Shown: positions 8,496-16,329, counted from the first letter of the stretch. The stretch: 45,764 bases of DNA from an uncultured Flavobacteriaceae bacterium (GCA_937959395.1 CALGLR010000046.1:1-45764); one strand, 5' to 3'. Program-made: numbers and translations. Notes: generated from the sequence alone by a model not told the origin.

Positions 8496-9077
8496 ATGAA
8501 ACTTGTCTTTGCAACAAACAACTTAAATAAACTTAAAGAAGTACAAAAACTAATACCCAATACTATAGAGTTAATAAGTTTAAAAGATATTGGCTGTTTT
8601 GAAGACGTGCCAGAAACACAAAACACTATTGAAGGTAATGCCATTCAAAAAGCAGAATACATTAAAACACATTATGGTTATGATTGCTTTGCAGACGATA
8701 CTGGTTTAGAAGTTGTAGCCTTAAATAATGATCCAGGCGTATTTTCTGCACGTTATGCGGGTCTGCAACGAGATGCAAACGATAATATGAATAAATTACT
8801 GGACAACCTTAAAGATAAAGCCAACAGAAATGCACAATTTAAAACGGTTATAGCTTTACATTTAAATGGAAAACTAGAGACTTATACAGGGATTTGCGAA
8901 GGACAAATAACTACTATTAAACAAGGAGAAAAAGGTTTTGGCTATGATCCTATTTTTAAACCTAACGGTTACGAAAAAACGTTTGCTGAAATTGATTTAG
9001 ATCTTAAAAACAAGATTGGGCATCGTGGTAAGGCTGTGTCCTTATTAATTGAAAACCTAAGGTTAACTATCTCTTAA
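8496..9077 (+). CDS. rdgB: Non-canonical purine NTP diphosphatase (RdgB/HAM1)
   Basis: 193 residues. The enzyme hydrolyses ITP, dITP and XTP to the monophosphates and pyrophosphate, keeping deaminated purines out of DNA and RNA. Family motifs are all present: [14 protein letters not shown] (N-terminal nucleotide grip), [10 protein letters not shown] with the metal-binding acidic pair, [24 protein letters not shown] and [10 protein letters not shown]. It is separated from rlmH only by the 7-base repeat array, so array length sets the spacing and may affect its translation. The start follows the short AT-rich stretch right after the repeat. Confidence 0.97.
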   Translation: MKLVFATNNLNKLKEVQKLIPNTIELISLKDIGCFEDVPETQNTIEGNAIQKAEYIKTHYGYDCFADDTGLEVVALNNDPGVFSARYAGLQRDANDNMNKLLDNLKDKANRNAQFKTVIALHLNGKLETYTGICEGQITTIKQGEKGFGYDPIFKPNGYEKTFAEIDLDLKNKIGHRGKAVSLLIENLRLTIS

Positions 9078-9172
9078 TAAAATTGATTTACCATAGGAAA
9101 AAATTAAAAACAATGAATCTTAATAAAAACTATTACTTTGTAACAAACGTATATTCAAAAAAACAATTTATT

Positions 9173-9640
9173 ATGCGCAAACACATAAAATTAATAATCT
9201 TTCTCTCTCTCATAACCTTATTTTTAACATGTGAGGAAGCAAAGAAAACAAGTTCTGAAATTAATGACAATAATGAATTATTAAATCCTAAAACAACAAT
9301 TAGTTCATTAAATAATTTTGAGTATAACAAAATTACCGGGGCAGGTAATGAACCCGGTTGGAATATTGAAATAACTAAAATTAACAAAACCGAATTCACT
9401 TTTAAAATGAATACTCTTTTGCAAGAAAAAAACGTTACGGGTACATTGGGAAATATTAAAATAGAAAAGGATAACCAATCTTTTAAAATGGAAGGTAAAG
9501 ATTATGATAATAATAAAATTAAAATAAGTTATTTAGAAGAAGAATGTCTAGATATGGCTGCTAATAAATATAAGGGTACGATGCACATCGTATGGAAAAA
9601 AAATATATTAAAAGGGTGTAGTAGATTGTATAAAGAATAA
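9173..9640 (+). CDS. COG3650-like outer-membrane lipoprotein
   Basis: 155 residues from the chosen start. An earlier in-frame ATG exists at 9083, but the sequence between the two has no protein-like character, whereas the ATG at 9173 opens a lipoprotein signal (KHIKLIIFLSLITLFLTC). The mature part has GAGNEPGWNIEI, which matches the GNEPxW motif of COG3650-type proteins, and later EECLDMAANKYKGTMHIVWKK with a GCSRLY ending that gives the two-cysteine pattern of that family. Such proteins are small beta-rich periplasmic or surface proteins of unknown role. No operon partner is evident beyond the same-strand run. Confidence 0.72.
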   Translation: MRKHIKLIIFLSLITLFLTCEEAKKTSSEINDNNELLNPKTTISSLNNFEYNKITGAGNEPGWNIEITKINKTEFTFKMNTLLQEKNVTGTLGNIKIEKDNQSFKMEGKDYDNNKIKISYLEEECLDMAANKYKGTMHIVWKKNILKGCSRLYKE

Positions 9641-9697
9641 TACCTTTTTAAACTTTGAAATTATTGTGAATAATCATTAAGTGAAAAAGCACAACAA

Positions 9698-9979
9698 ATG
9701 TTAGAAATTAGACTAAACTGTGAAAATTGTGACAAACCATTAGCAAATGATAGCAACGAAGCTATGATCTGTACTTATGAATGTACATTTTGTAGTGATT
9801 GCGTTCAAAATGTTTTAAAGAATGTTTGCCCTAATTGTGGTGGCGGATTTGAAAAAAGACCCTCTAGAACAATAGAACAGTTAGAAAAACACCCTGCTAG
9901 AAAAGATAAAATATTTAAACCTGTTACTAATAATACCTATTTAGAGAAAAATAAAGATATTGATCCCAGAAAAAGATAA
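9698..9979 (+). CDS. DUF1272 zinc-ribbon protein
   Basis: 93 residues, cytoplasmic. The first 55 residues match DUF1272: LNCENCDKPL, MICTYECTFCSDC and VCPNCGGGFEKRP, giving eight cysteines in paired CxxC arrangement that should hold two zinc ions. The C-terminal tail (about residues 60-93) is charged and lacks motifs. DUF1272 proteins are widespread small zinc-ribbon proteins with no established activity. The next gene begins five bases after the stop, so both form one transcript. Confidence 0.9.
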   Translation: MLEIRLNCENCDKPLANDSNEAMICTYECTFCSDCVQNVLKNVCPNCGGGFEKRPSRTIEQLEKHPARKDKIFKPVTNNTYLEKNKDIDPRKR

Positions 9980-9984
9980 AAATT

Positions 9985-10206
9985 ATGACTTGCAAAGAGC
10001 TTGGAGGTGCTTGCGATTTAGAATTTCTAGCAAATACTTTTGAGGAAATAGCAGAACTAAGTAAAAAACACGGAATGGAAATGTTTCAAAATGGTGATGA
10101 CGCCCATTTAGAAGCAATGCAAAAAATGAAAGACCTTATGAAGGATCCTAATGCTATGAAAACTTGGTTTGAAAATAAAAGAAAACAATTTGATGCTTTA
10201 CCTTAA
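9985..10206 (+). CDS. DUF1059-like small protein
   Basis: 73 residues. The sequence begins TCKELGGACDLEFLANTFEEIAEL and continues with KHGMEMFQ, which is the short helical DUF1059 pattern (CxxLGxxCD followed by a T-x-E-E-I helix). The second half is a helix rich in Met, Lys and Asp. It follows the DUF1272 gene by five bases and is presumably co-translated with it. The two Cys could bind metal or form a disulfide. Function unknown. Confidence 0.8.
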   Translation: MTCKELGGACDLEFLANTFEEIAELSKKHGMEMFQNGDDAHLEAMQKMKDLMKDPNAMKTWFENKRKQFDALP

Positions 10207-10257
10207 CATCAAAATAAAACTGTTTCTCTAATAACAGAACTGTTAACTATTGGTAAT

Positions 10258-10288
10258 AAAAAAAGAAGGAGAACTATCTCCCTCTTTT
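10258..10288 (-). terminator. Intrinsic terminator of the alginate lyase gene
   Basis: A 12-bp stem around loop ACTA (arms 10261-10272 and 10277-10288). On the minus strand it pairs with one G-U and is followed by a run of T, 24 bases after the lyase stop. It may also stop the plus-strand DUF1059 transcript. Confidence 0.8.
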
Positions 10289-10311
10289 TATTTATAAAAA
10301 AATGTAAAATC

Positions 10312-11646
10312 TTAATGTCTAACTGATAAATCTCTTATTCCGACTAATCCAAAAGTATTAGAACTACTACTTGATGTTGATTGTAAATAACACCCAGCTT
10401 TAAAGTAATTCGCATCAGAGTCAATAGACTGAGACGTAAATAAAGTTCGATTTCTAGAACCGTTAGAATTTAAAGAATAAAGCCTTACTATTTTGTTCCT
10501 CATTGTTAACTCAAACCTATGAGTTGCATCCATAGTCATATTATAACTACTAACTGTTTGTCCGCTTCCTAATATTTCTTCAGTAGCATAACCAAGTAAT
10601 CTCAGTTTTACCTCTCCACTATTCTGTCCGCTACTCCCCTCTACTTGTATTCTAATTACATCATCAAAACGAGAACCACTTTCAGCATGAATTTGTCCAA
10701 AACATAATTTACCAGACGGAGGTAGGTCGTCTACTCGTACTGTCCATTTCATAGAATGTTCAGTATTATTAGTTCCATCCCATTCAATCTCGTTAGATCC
10801 ATTTGAGTTCATTTCTCTTAATTCTGTTCTAGGATTACTAGAACCTCCACTTGTAGGATTTCCTGGATACGTTTTAAAATAAGCCCATCCATTAGAAGGA
10901 TAAAACCAATCTCGATTATCATTTTTTGAAGCACTGTCTCTATAATCTAAACCATTGTCATTACTACCTACATTAAGATTTCCTGAATATGCATTAAGTT
11001 TCCAATTCCTTAGTCCACCTAGTATATCTGCTGCAGAATCACCACCTGGAGGAGGATTGTCACTACCAGAAAACACTTGAACTTCTGCTAATGATAATGG
11101 ATTAGTTCCTCTTAATTTCACTCTAACTCTAGAACCAGTTACACCTCCTGTGTGTATTGTAACTGAAGGACTTGGTGTAGATGTTATTGTTGTTTTATAA
11201 ACCTGGTTTCCTGCTGAATTATATACAAAAACATCAAAATTACTTAACCTATTAGAGCAGCAATTAGTTCGATTCCAAATCTTAATACTACCAATAGTAT
11301 AGTTTTGACCTAATCGTACTTGCCACCATGGTCTATAGGTATTATTTGTATGTGTAATACTTCTATTATTCCAATTACCACTAGTATTACCATCAACAGC
11401 TCGGCTAGAAACGCCTCCATATCCAGTAGAGGATTGATTAGTCTCTTTTCCTAGTGCAAGATTGGTCATTCTTAGGTCTGTAGTATTAATAGAAGTTTCT
11501 GAAGTTTCTGTTTCATCTGCATTATCAAGTTCCTCTGTAGAACAGCCACAAATTAGAATCATTACAATAAAAAAGAGTATTAAAAGTAATTTATTTTCCC
11601 TTCTCAAATTAAAATTTAGTTTCATTAAATTGGTTGAATTTCTCAT
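10312..11646 (-). CDS. PL7 alginate lyase lipoprotein with CBM32-type domain
   Basis: 444 residues. A lipoprotein signal ends ILICGC (Cys about 35), so it is probably anchored to the outer membrane. Residues about 60-195 form an F5/8 type C (CBM32-like) carbohydrate-binding domain (NLALGKETNQSS, AVDGNTSGNW, WWQVRLGQNYTIGSIKIWNR, LSNFDVFV). A Pro/Gly linker (NPPPGGDS) leads to the PL7 catalytic domain with the three family signatures RTELRE, GQIHA and YFKAGCYLQ. Q-I-H is often linked to a preference for polyguluronate. The enzyme cleaves alginate by beta-elimination. No PUL partners (SusC/SusD) are adjacent, so this is an isolated lyase. A second possible start is Met8. A tandem palindromic operator lies 87-113 bases upstream. 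Confidence 0.95.
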   Translation of the reverse strand: MRNSTNLMKLNFNLRRENKLLLILFFIVMILICGCSTEELDNADETETSETSINTTDLRMTNLALGKETNQSSTGYGGVSSRAVDGNTSGNWNNRSITHTNNTYRPWWQVRLGQNYTIGSIKIWNRTNCCSNRLSNFDVFVYNSAGNQVYKTTITSTPSPSVTIHTGGVTGSRVRVKLRGTNPLSLAEVQVFSGSDNPPPGGDSAADILGGLRNWKLNAYSGNLNVGSNDNGLDYRDSASKNDNRDWFYPSNGWAYFKTYPGNPTSGGSSNPRTELREMNSNGSNEIEWDGTNNTEHSMKWTVRVDDLPPSGKLCFGQIHAESGSRFDDVIRIQVEGSSGQNSGEVKLRLLGYATEEILGSGQTVSSYNMTMDATHRFELTMRNKIVRLYSLNSNGSRNRTLFTSQSIDSDANYFKAGCYLQSTSSSSSNTFGLVGIRDLSVRH

Positions 11647-11732
11647 TGTTTTGGATTTTTTATTAGTATTTATTTTCAGCGCTTTATTATTTACACGATG
11701 TAATAAATAAAACTATAATTTTTACAAATAAA

Positions 11733-11759
11733 TTTGGTAAACCAAACTGGTAAACCAAA
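11733..11759. promoter_or_regulatory. Tandem operator, FadR/GntR-like palindromes
   Basis: TTTGGTAAACCAAA (11733-11746) is a palindrome of TTGGT-AA-ACCAA form. It is followed at once by ACTGGTAAACCAAA (11746-11759), giving a 13-base direct period. The TGGT...ACCA core is the kind bound by FadR-type GntR regulators. It lies upstream of the alginate lyase start and is the likely control site of that gene. Confidence 0.65.
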
Positions 11760-12137
11760 TATAAGTTAAACTTTTCTTTTTATAATCAACTTGATAAACT
11801 TTAATTGCTTTTTTTATTAAATATTAAATTATTTAACATTTTAAATGAAAATATAATAATTAAGTTAAAAAATTTAATATGCATAGCGCATAACTTTCAA
11901 GGAAAGAGATACTTAAGAGAAATGAACATCATTTAAGTCTAGAACACTAAACAAGACCGAATCATAATTAAATACGGTTTTAGCTTTAATTAGAGAGAAA
12001 GCATTGAATACGATGAAATAATTAGAAGAAGAAATCAATAATTTAGAAGTCGGTAGATAATTATAACTTAAAACAAACCATATAATTTGTTTCTATATTA
12101 CTCATATTTCAACATAAAATATAAACGGAACTATAGC

Positions 12138-12165
12138 TATGCTTATATTTTCTATTTCATCTGAA
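12138..12165 (+). repeat. 28-base repeat, copy A
   Basis: These 28 bases are identical to 18210-18237, and the following 20 or so bases are similar. Both copies lie in gene-free regions next to dispersed palindromes. Confidence 0.8.
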
Positions 12166-12248
12166 CAAAATATAATTCAAATTAACAATGTCTCATTTTA
12201 AATCATAATTTGGTATTACTTATATTTCAATTGAAATATCATGAAAAT

Positions 12249-12308
12249 GTCTGGAGCGCAGTCGAGACCTTTTTCAACAATATAGTTCTAGACTGCACTC
12301 GAACGGAC
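12249..12308. repeat. Dispersed palindromic repeat, degenerate copy
   Basis: TGTCTGGAGCGCAGTCGAGA pairs imperfectly with the arm at about 12288-12308, with a bulge and two mismatches. Same family as 1792-1864. Confidence 0.6.
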
Positions 12309-12358
12309 AAATTAAAAACTATTTTTCGCTCAAAAACAAAAAATTAAGATGAGTTCAA

Positions 12359-12366
12359 TATCTTTG
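12359..12366 (+). promoter_or_regulatory. -7 element of ribB
   Basis: TATCTTTG, an exact TAnnTTTG match, 19 bases before the ribB start codon. No -33 TTG is clear. No FMN-riboswitch-like conserved sequence fits in so short a leader. Confidence 0.6.
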
Positions 12367-12385
12367 TACTATAATTACTCTACTA

Positions 12386-13531
12386 ATGATTACCATGACA
12401 GAACATAAAGTACAATTAGATACTATTGAAGATGCGATAAACGATATTAAAGCCGGTAAGGTCATAATTGTTGTTGATGATGAAGATCGCGAAAATGAAG
12501 GTGATTTTTTAGCTGCCGCTGAATTGGTTACACCAGAAATGATTAATTTTATGGCCACTCACGGTCGTGGTTTAATTTGTGCTCCTCTTACTGAAAAAAG
12601 ATGTAAATCATTAGATCTACACATGATGGTTAGTAATAATACAGATCATATGGAGACAGCTTTTACTGTTTCTGTAGATTTAAAAGGAAAAGGAGTAACT
12701 ACAGGTATCTCTGCAAGTGATAGAGCATTAACTGTACAAGCTCTCATAAATAAAGACACCAAACCATTTGATTTGGCAAGACCAGGTCATATATTTCCAT
12801 TAGTTGCTAAAGAAGGTGGTGTATTACGCCGTACTGGACATACTGAAGCCGCTATCGATTTTGCACGCTTGGCTGGCCTAGAACCAGCAGGTGTTATTGT
12901 AGAAATCATGAATGAAGATGGTACCATGGCTCGTTTACCACAACTTTTAGAAGTTGCTAAACGATTTGATCTAAAAATTGTTTCTATTGAAGATTTAGTG
13001 GCTTACCGTATGAATCATGACTCTTTAATTGAAAAGAAAGAAGATTTTGATATTGAAACACGTTTTGGGAGTTTTAGATTACGTGCATACCAACAAACTA
13101 CAAACAACCAAATACATATCGCTTTAACTAAAGGACAATGGAATAGTAATGAACCTGTTTTAACTCGTGTAAATTCTACATTAATAAACAACGATATTCT
13201 AGGAACGCTTACCAATAATGTCGATAAGAAATTAGAAGACATGTTTACCGTTATAAATAAGGCACAAAAAGGAGCCATTATTTTTATAAATCAAGAATCG
13301 CAGTCTATGAATATCCTTAATAGGCTTAGTGTGTTAAAAGATGCTCAAAAACCAAATACAGTTACTAAAGCACCACATGTAAATATGGATGCTAAAGATT
13401 TTGGTATTGGTGCTCAAATATTACATGATATTAATATTCATAAACTAAGATTAATATCTAATACAGAGCAAACTAAACGTGTCGGTATGATTGGATATGG
13501 ATTAGAGATTGTTGATTATGTAAAGTTTTAA
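12386..13531 (+). CDS. ribB: 3,4-dihydroxy-2-butanone-4-phosphate synthase, fused to a degenerate GTP cyclohydrolase II domain
   Basis: 381 residues in the RibBA layout; an alternative start is Met4 at 12395. Residues about 1-205 are an intact RibB that makes the four-carbon unit of riboflavin from ribulose 5-phosphate: DDEDRENEGDF, HGRGLICAPL, TGISASDRA and RPGHIFPL...RRTGHTEAAIDFARLAG are conserved. The C-terminal 170 residues align with GTP cyclohydrolase II but lack its zinc cysteines (NDILGTLTNNVDKKL stands where the C...CDCG motif should be) and the RQEGRGIGL motif (NQESQSMNILNRL). DFGIGAQILHD and VGMIGYGLEI still mark the fold. So the RibB half should work and the RibA half should not. 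It converges with the DegT gene, leaving 9 bases. Confidence 0.95.
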   Translation: MITMTEHKVQLDTIEDAINDIKAGKVIIVVDDEDRENEGDFLAAAELVTPEMINFMATHGRGLICAPLTEKRCKSLDLHMMVSNNTDHMETAFTVSVDLKGKGVTTGISASDRALTVQALINKDTKPFDLARPGHIFPLVAKEGGVLRRTGHTEAAIDFARLAGLEPAGVIVEIMNEDGTMARLPQLLEVAKRFDLKIVSIEDLVAYRMNHDSLIEKKEDFDIETRFGSFRLRAYQQTTNNQIHIALTKGQWNSNEPVLTRVNSTLINNDILGTLTNNVDKKLEDMFTVINKAQKGAIIFINQESQSMNILNRLSVLKDAQKPNTVTKAPHVNMDAKDFGIGAQILHDINIHKLRLISNTEQTKRVGMIGYGLEIVDYVKF

Positions 13532-13540
13532 CAGCAACAA

Positions 13541-14734
13541 TTACAGGCTTTCTTTAATCGCTTTAACCATAATATTAGCACGCTCTTTCACCTGCTCTTC
13601 TGTCCAAGATAATTTTATTAAGCAAGAGATGTTACGTCCTATATAATGATCAGATTTTTCAAATTGTTTCGTTTCTAAATACTTTAAACCTTCTTTTACT
13701 TGAGGAGATACAGGATATAGTGTTTTTATATTTTTTAAATGTTTCCATTCTCTTATATAATGCCAATTGTTGTCATAATAATGAAAACAAACATCTATTC
13801 CATTAGTTTTAAATGCAGAAGAAACTTTTCTTGCTATTTCCAGGTTAGGTAAATAAAAACTTAAAAAAGCATAGCTTTCTTCGCCTCCTTCTGGTACACT
13901 TCTAAATGTAACTTCTGGAATGTTAGAAAGTTCTTCTCTTATAATTGTGAAATACTTTTTTTGAATGCTTATAAATTCTTTTAAGCGTTTTACTTGGGCT
14001 AAACCAACTGCTGCGTTAAGTTCTGAGATTCTAAAATTATATCCTAAAATAGGGTGAGTTTCTGCGCCACGATCATTTCCTACATGATCATGACCATGAT
14101 CGCTAAAATGATCTGCATTAAGAGCATACTTTGAATTATTAGTAACTACTGCTCCGCCTTCTCCACAGGTAATCGTTTTTACAAAATCAAAAGAAAAACA
14201 ACCCACATCGCCATAAGTACCAAGATATTTTCCTTTATATGTTCCTCCAATAGCTTGACAAGCGTCTTCTATTAAAAGTAAGTCATTACTATCACATATG
14301 GTTTTAAGCGCTTCTAAGTTTGCCATACTACCACACATATGCACTGGCATTACAGCTTTAGTTTTTGGGCCAATTACAGCTTTTACAGCTTCAGGATCTA
14401 AAGTTAATGTATCATCGATATCTACTAAAACAGGAATAGCTCCTAACATCATAATAGCTTCAAAACTTGCTACAAAAGTAAAACAAGGCATAATAACCTC
14501 GTCTCCTGCTCCAACTCCTGCTATTGCTAATGCTGTAGATACTGCTGCAGTTCCATTAGATACTAATTGTGCATGCTTAACGCTTAACTGTTCTTGCAAT
14601 CCTGCTTCTAAAGATTTTGCTTTCCAGTGTCCATTTCGCATTCCATCAAATCCATAACGCATCAATACTCCCGTGTCTAAAACGTCTTGTACTTCTTTTC
14701 TTTCTAAATCTCCAAAGTATTCAAATCCTGGCAT
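13541..14734 (-). CDS. DegT/DnrJ/EryC1/StrS family PLP aminotransferase
   Basis: 397 residues, fold type I PLP enzyme. The motif CFSFDFVKTITCGEGGAVV places the internal aldimine lysine (in FVKT) before the GEGG loop. DEVIMPCFTFVASFEAI, PVLVDID, LLLIEDACQAIGG and LGYNFRISELNAAVGLAQ are all typical. Members aminate keto-sugars in polysaccharide and antibiotic pathways, but some act on other substrates, and no sugar-nucleotide genes lie nearby to say which. The start (MPGFEYFGDLERKE) is preceded by TATATTTG on the minus strand (14759-14766), which fits a short leader. It converges with ribB, ending 9 bases from it. Confidence 0.92.
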   Translation of the reverse strand: MPGFEYFGDLERKEVQDVLDTGVLMRYGFDGMRNGHWKAKSLEAGLQEQLSVKHAQLVSNGTAAVSTALAIAGVGAGDEVIMPCFTFVASFEAIMMLGAIPVLVDIDDTLTLDPEAVKAVIGPKTKAVMPVHMCGSMANLEALKTICDSNDLLLIEDACQAIGGTYKGKYLGTYGDVGCFSFDFVKTITCGEGGAVVTNNSKYALNADHFSDHGHDHVGNDRGAETHPILGYNFRISELNAAVGLAQVKRLKEFISIQKKYFTIIREELSNIPEVTFRSVPEGGEESYAFLSFYLPNLEIARKVSSAFKTNGIDVCFHYYDNNWHYIREWKHLKNIKTLYPVSPQVKEGLKYLETKQFEKSDHYIGRNISCLIKLSWTEEQVKERANIMVKAIKESL

Positions 14735-14758
14735 TATTATAGCTTATTTTTTATAGGT

Positions 14759-14766
14759 CAAATATA
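14759..14766 (-). promoter_or_regulatory. -7 element of the DegT-family gene
   Basis: TATATTTG on the minus strand, 25 bases before the start codon. Matches TAnnTTTG. No -33 TTG at the expected distance. Confidence 0.5.
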
Positions 14767-14784
14767 GCAGATGTATGAGAATAA

Positions 14785-14818
14785 AAAAAGCTTCTTAATA
14801 GCAATTAAGAAGCTTTTT
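14785..14818 (-). terminator. Intrinsic terminator of the thioredoxin-like gene
   Basis: Perfect 15-bp stem (AAAAAGCTTCTTAAT and its complement) around loop AGCA, with a T-run after it on the minus strand, 21 bases downstream of the stop at 14839. Confidence 0.88.
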
Positions 14819-14838
14819 AATTATTTCTAAGGAGATGA

Positions 14839-15315
14839 TTATTTACTACTTATAAAAGAATCAACAAAAGCGAAGTGCCTGTCTGTTTCTCTTAAAAATG
14901 TATAACCACTTAATTCTCCCAATATATTTAAGTTTTGATTTAATGCTACAATGTTAGGAAAACTACCTTCTTTATTAAATTTTTGTACTAAAACTTTATT
15001 TTTTTCTTTTTGTTCTGGTGTAATAATATCCATACGTCTAGGCATGTCCACTTTAACTAAAATAAAGTTCTCTGATTTTTCTTCAAATTTTTCAGAACTA
15101 AAAAAATCTTTCTTCAATAATTTACATGGTGCGCACCAATCGCTGCCTGTAAAATACATTAAAATAGTTTTATTTGTTCTAATAGATTCTGCTTTTGCTT
15201 CTTCTAAATCTGTATACCACTCTAAGTTAGGCTCCACTTCTTCACCATAATAATCGTCTTGCGAAAAAGCTTGAAAAGCCAATAATAAAGTAAATAATAA
15301 AATAACTCTCTTCAT
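14839..15315 (-). CDS. Secreted thioredoxin-fold protein with WCAPC site
   Basis: 158 residues. A signal peptide (KRVILLFTLLLAFQAFSQ) sends it to the periplasm. After an acidic linker the thioredoxin fold starts at LEEAKAESIRTNKTILMYFTGSDWCAPCKLLKKDFF, with the redox pair CAPC. FPNIVALNQNLNILGELSGY supplies the cis-Pro region (SFPNIV). Such proteins reduce disulfides or help cytochrome c maturation. It is a single gene with a clear promoter (15338-15366) and terminator (14785-14818). Which thiol partner it serves cannot be told from this window. Confidence 0.93.
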   Translation of the reverse strand: MKRVILLFTLLLAFQAFSQDDYYGEEVEPNLEWYTDLEEAKAESIRTNKTILMYFTGSDWCAPCKLLKKDFFSSEKFEEKSENFILVKVDMPRRMDIITPEQKEKNKVLVQKFNKEGSFPNIVALNQNLNILGELSGYTFLRETDRHFAFVDSFISSK

Positions 15316-15337
15316 AATTTTTAGGACTGGTTATTAA

Positions 15338-15366
15338 CAAATGTATATATTTTTATTTAATAACAA
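15338..15366 (-). promoter_or_regulatory. Promoter of the thioredoxin-like gene
   Basis: On the minus strand TTG (15366-15364), an 18-base spacer and TACATTTG (15345-15338). Fits the Bacteroidota -33/-7 consensus and gives a leader of about 17 bases. Confidence 0.65.
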
Positions 15367-15642
15367 TAATCTTGCCAATAAATTGCATTATAAAACGGCA
15401 ACTGGTATTAAAATTACACTTTTATATACTTTAAAGTCTATAAGTGCGGTATTTAAATAGAAAAACAAAGGTTTAAACAAATTGGATATAACATAAAAAT
15501 ATATTAATAATACAATTTTATAGGAGGTATAAGGCGCACTAATTATTATGTTTTTACTGTCTAAGAAATAGTAGAATCTTAAGTAAAGCTTCTGCTATAA
15601 AAAGCTTATCATTTTAATTTATATTATCTTGTTATATAATCT

Positions 15643-15650
15643 ATCTTTGC
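15643..15650 (+). promoter_or_regulatory. -7 element of the thioesterase gene
   Basis: TATCTTTG, an exact TAnnTTTG match, 25 bases before the start codon at 15675. Confidence 0.55.
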
Positions 15651-15674
15651 TTAAAATAATTTTGAAAAACTATC

Positions 15675-16064
15675 ATGGAATTATCCGATGAACTCATAAA
15701 AGCTTCTGAAACACGTATTTTCAAAGCTATATTTCCAAATACAACAAATCATTATAATACGCTTTTTGGAGGAACTGCACTTCATATGATGGATGAAGTT
15801 TCATTTATTTGTGCGACACGTTTTAGCAGAAAAAAAGTAGTCACCATTTCTAGTGATAAGATTGATTTTACAAAACCAATACCCGAAGGAACTATTGTAG
15901 AACTAGTTGCGAAAATTGAAAAAGTTGGACGGACAAGTTGTGTGGTTAAAGTAGATATCTTTAAAGAGCAAATGTACAGTCACAATCGCGAACTCTCGGT
16001 TACTGGCTCCTTTACTTTTGTAGCTGTAAATGAAAAAATGAAGCCTATTCCTATCATGGATTAA
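15675..16064 (+). CDS. Hotdog-fold acyl-CoA thioesterase (YciA-like)
   Basis: 129 residues, one hotdog domain. NHYNTLFGGTALHMMDEV is the typical substrate-pocket helix with the catalytic Asp/Glu region (HMMDEV), followed by DFTKPIPEGTIVELVAKIEKVGRTS. These enzymes hydrolyse acyl-CoA thioesters to free acid and CoA, and related members take short to long chains. The start (MELSDELIKAS) follows a TATCTTTG -7 element. The tRNA-Ser gene lies downstream with its own promoter. Substrate chain length cannot be read from the sequence. Confidence 0.93.
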   Translation: MELSDELIKASETRIFKAIFPNTTNHYNTLFGGTALHMMDEVSFICATRFSRKKVVTISSDKIDFTKPIPEGTIVELVAKIEKVGRTSCVVKVDIFKEQMYSHNRELSVTGSFTFVAVNEKMKPIPIMD

Positions 16065-16092
16065 TTTTTATTTAAAAAATTGCATTTTTTTA

Positions 16093-16123
16093 TTTGAAAG
16101 AATTAAAAAGGATTCTATATTTG
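16093..16123 (+). promoter_or_regulatory. Promoter of tRNA-Ser
   Basis: TTTG (16093-16096), a 19-base spacer and TATATTTG (16116-16123). The layout is identical to the tRNA-His promoter at 32142-32172. The tRNA starts at 16162. Confidence 0.8.
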
Positions 16124-16161
16124 CACCCGCAATTAGGGAATACCTAATGAGACACACTTAA

Positions 16162-16246
16162 GGAGAATTGGCAGAGTGGTCGAATGCGGCAGTCTTGAAA
16201 ACTGTTGAGGGTCACACCTCCGGGGGTTCGAATCCCTCATTCTCCG
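16162..16246 (+). tRNA. trnS: tRNA-Ser (anticodon TGA)
   Basis: 85 bases with the long variable arm of serine tRNAs. Acceptor arms GGAGAAT and ATTCTCC pair fully. The anticodon stem GCAGT/ACTGT closes loop CTTGAAA with TGA at 16196-16198, and the T arm contains GGTTCGAATCC. CCA is not encoded. A consensus promoter lies upstream and a hairpin terminator follows. Confidence 0.97.
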
Positions 16247-16249
16247 CAA

Positions 16250-16281
16250 AAAAACCCATCGCTTTTAAGTAATGGGTTTTT
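16250..16281 (+). terminator. Terminator of tRNA-Ser
   Basis: AAAAACCCAT (16250-16259) pairs with ATGGGTTTTT (16272-16281) around a 12-base loop. It directly follows the tRNA. Confidence 0.75.
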
Positions 16282-16329
16282 AGTTTTATGAGAATATATA
16301 TAGTCTTCGTTAAGAATTACACAATAAAC

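Larger units (their letters stand above)
11647..12385. other. 739-base intergenic region between lyase and ribB
   Basis: Very AT-rich. It holds the operator pair (11733-11759), one copy of a repeat shared with 18210 (12138-12165), a degenerate dispersed palindrome (12249-12308) and the ribB -7 element (12359-12366). No convincing coding frame is present on either strand. Confidence 0.7.
15316..15674. other. 359-base divergent intergenic region
   Basis: Contains the thioredoxin-gene promoter (15338-15366, minus) and the -7 element of the thioesterase gene (15643-15650, plus). Between them the sequence is AT-rich without a convincing gene or hairpin. Confidence 0.6.

Noticed and set aside
9083-9172. 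Longer N-terminus for the lipoprotein at 9173
   Set aside because: The extra 30 residues would bury the lipoprotein signal, which must be N-terminal.
12300-12385. FMN riboswitch ahead of ribB
   Set aside because: The leader after the -7 element is about 13-20 bases, and no conserved RFN-like elements are seen.
14298-14657. 119-codon plus-strand frame inside the DegT-family gene
   Set aside because: It is antisense to a strongly conserved coding region and has no start signal or family match; it is a by-product of the minus-strand codons.
13541-14734. Polysaccharide biosynthesis cluster around the DegT and GT9 genes
   Set aside because: The two genes are over 2 kb apart with unrelated genes and a tRNA between, and there are no other sugar genes.
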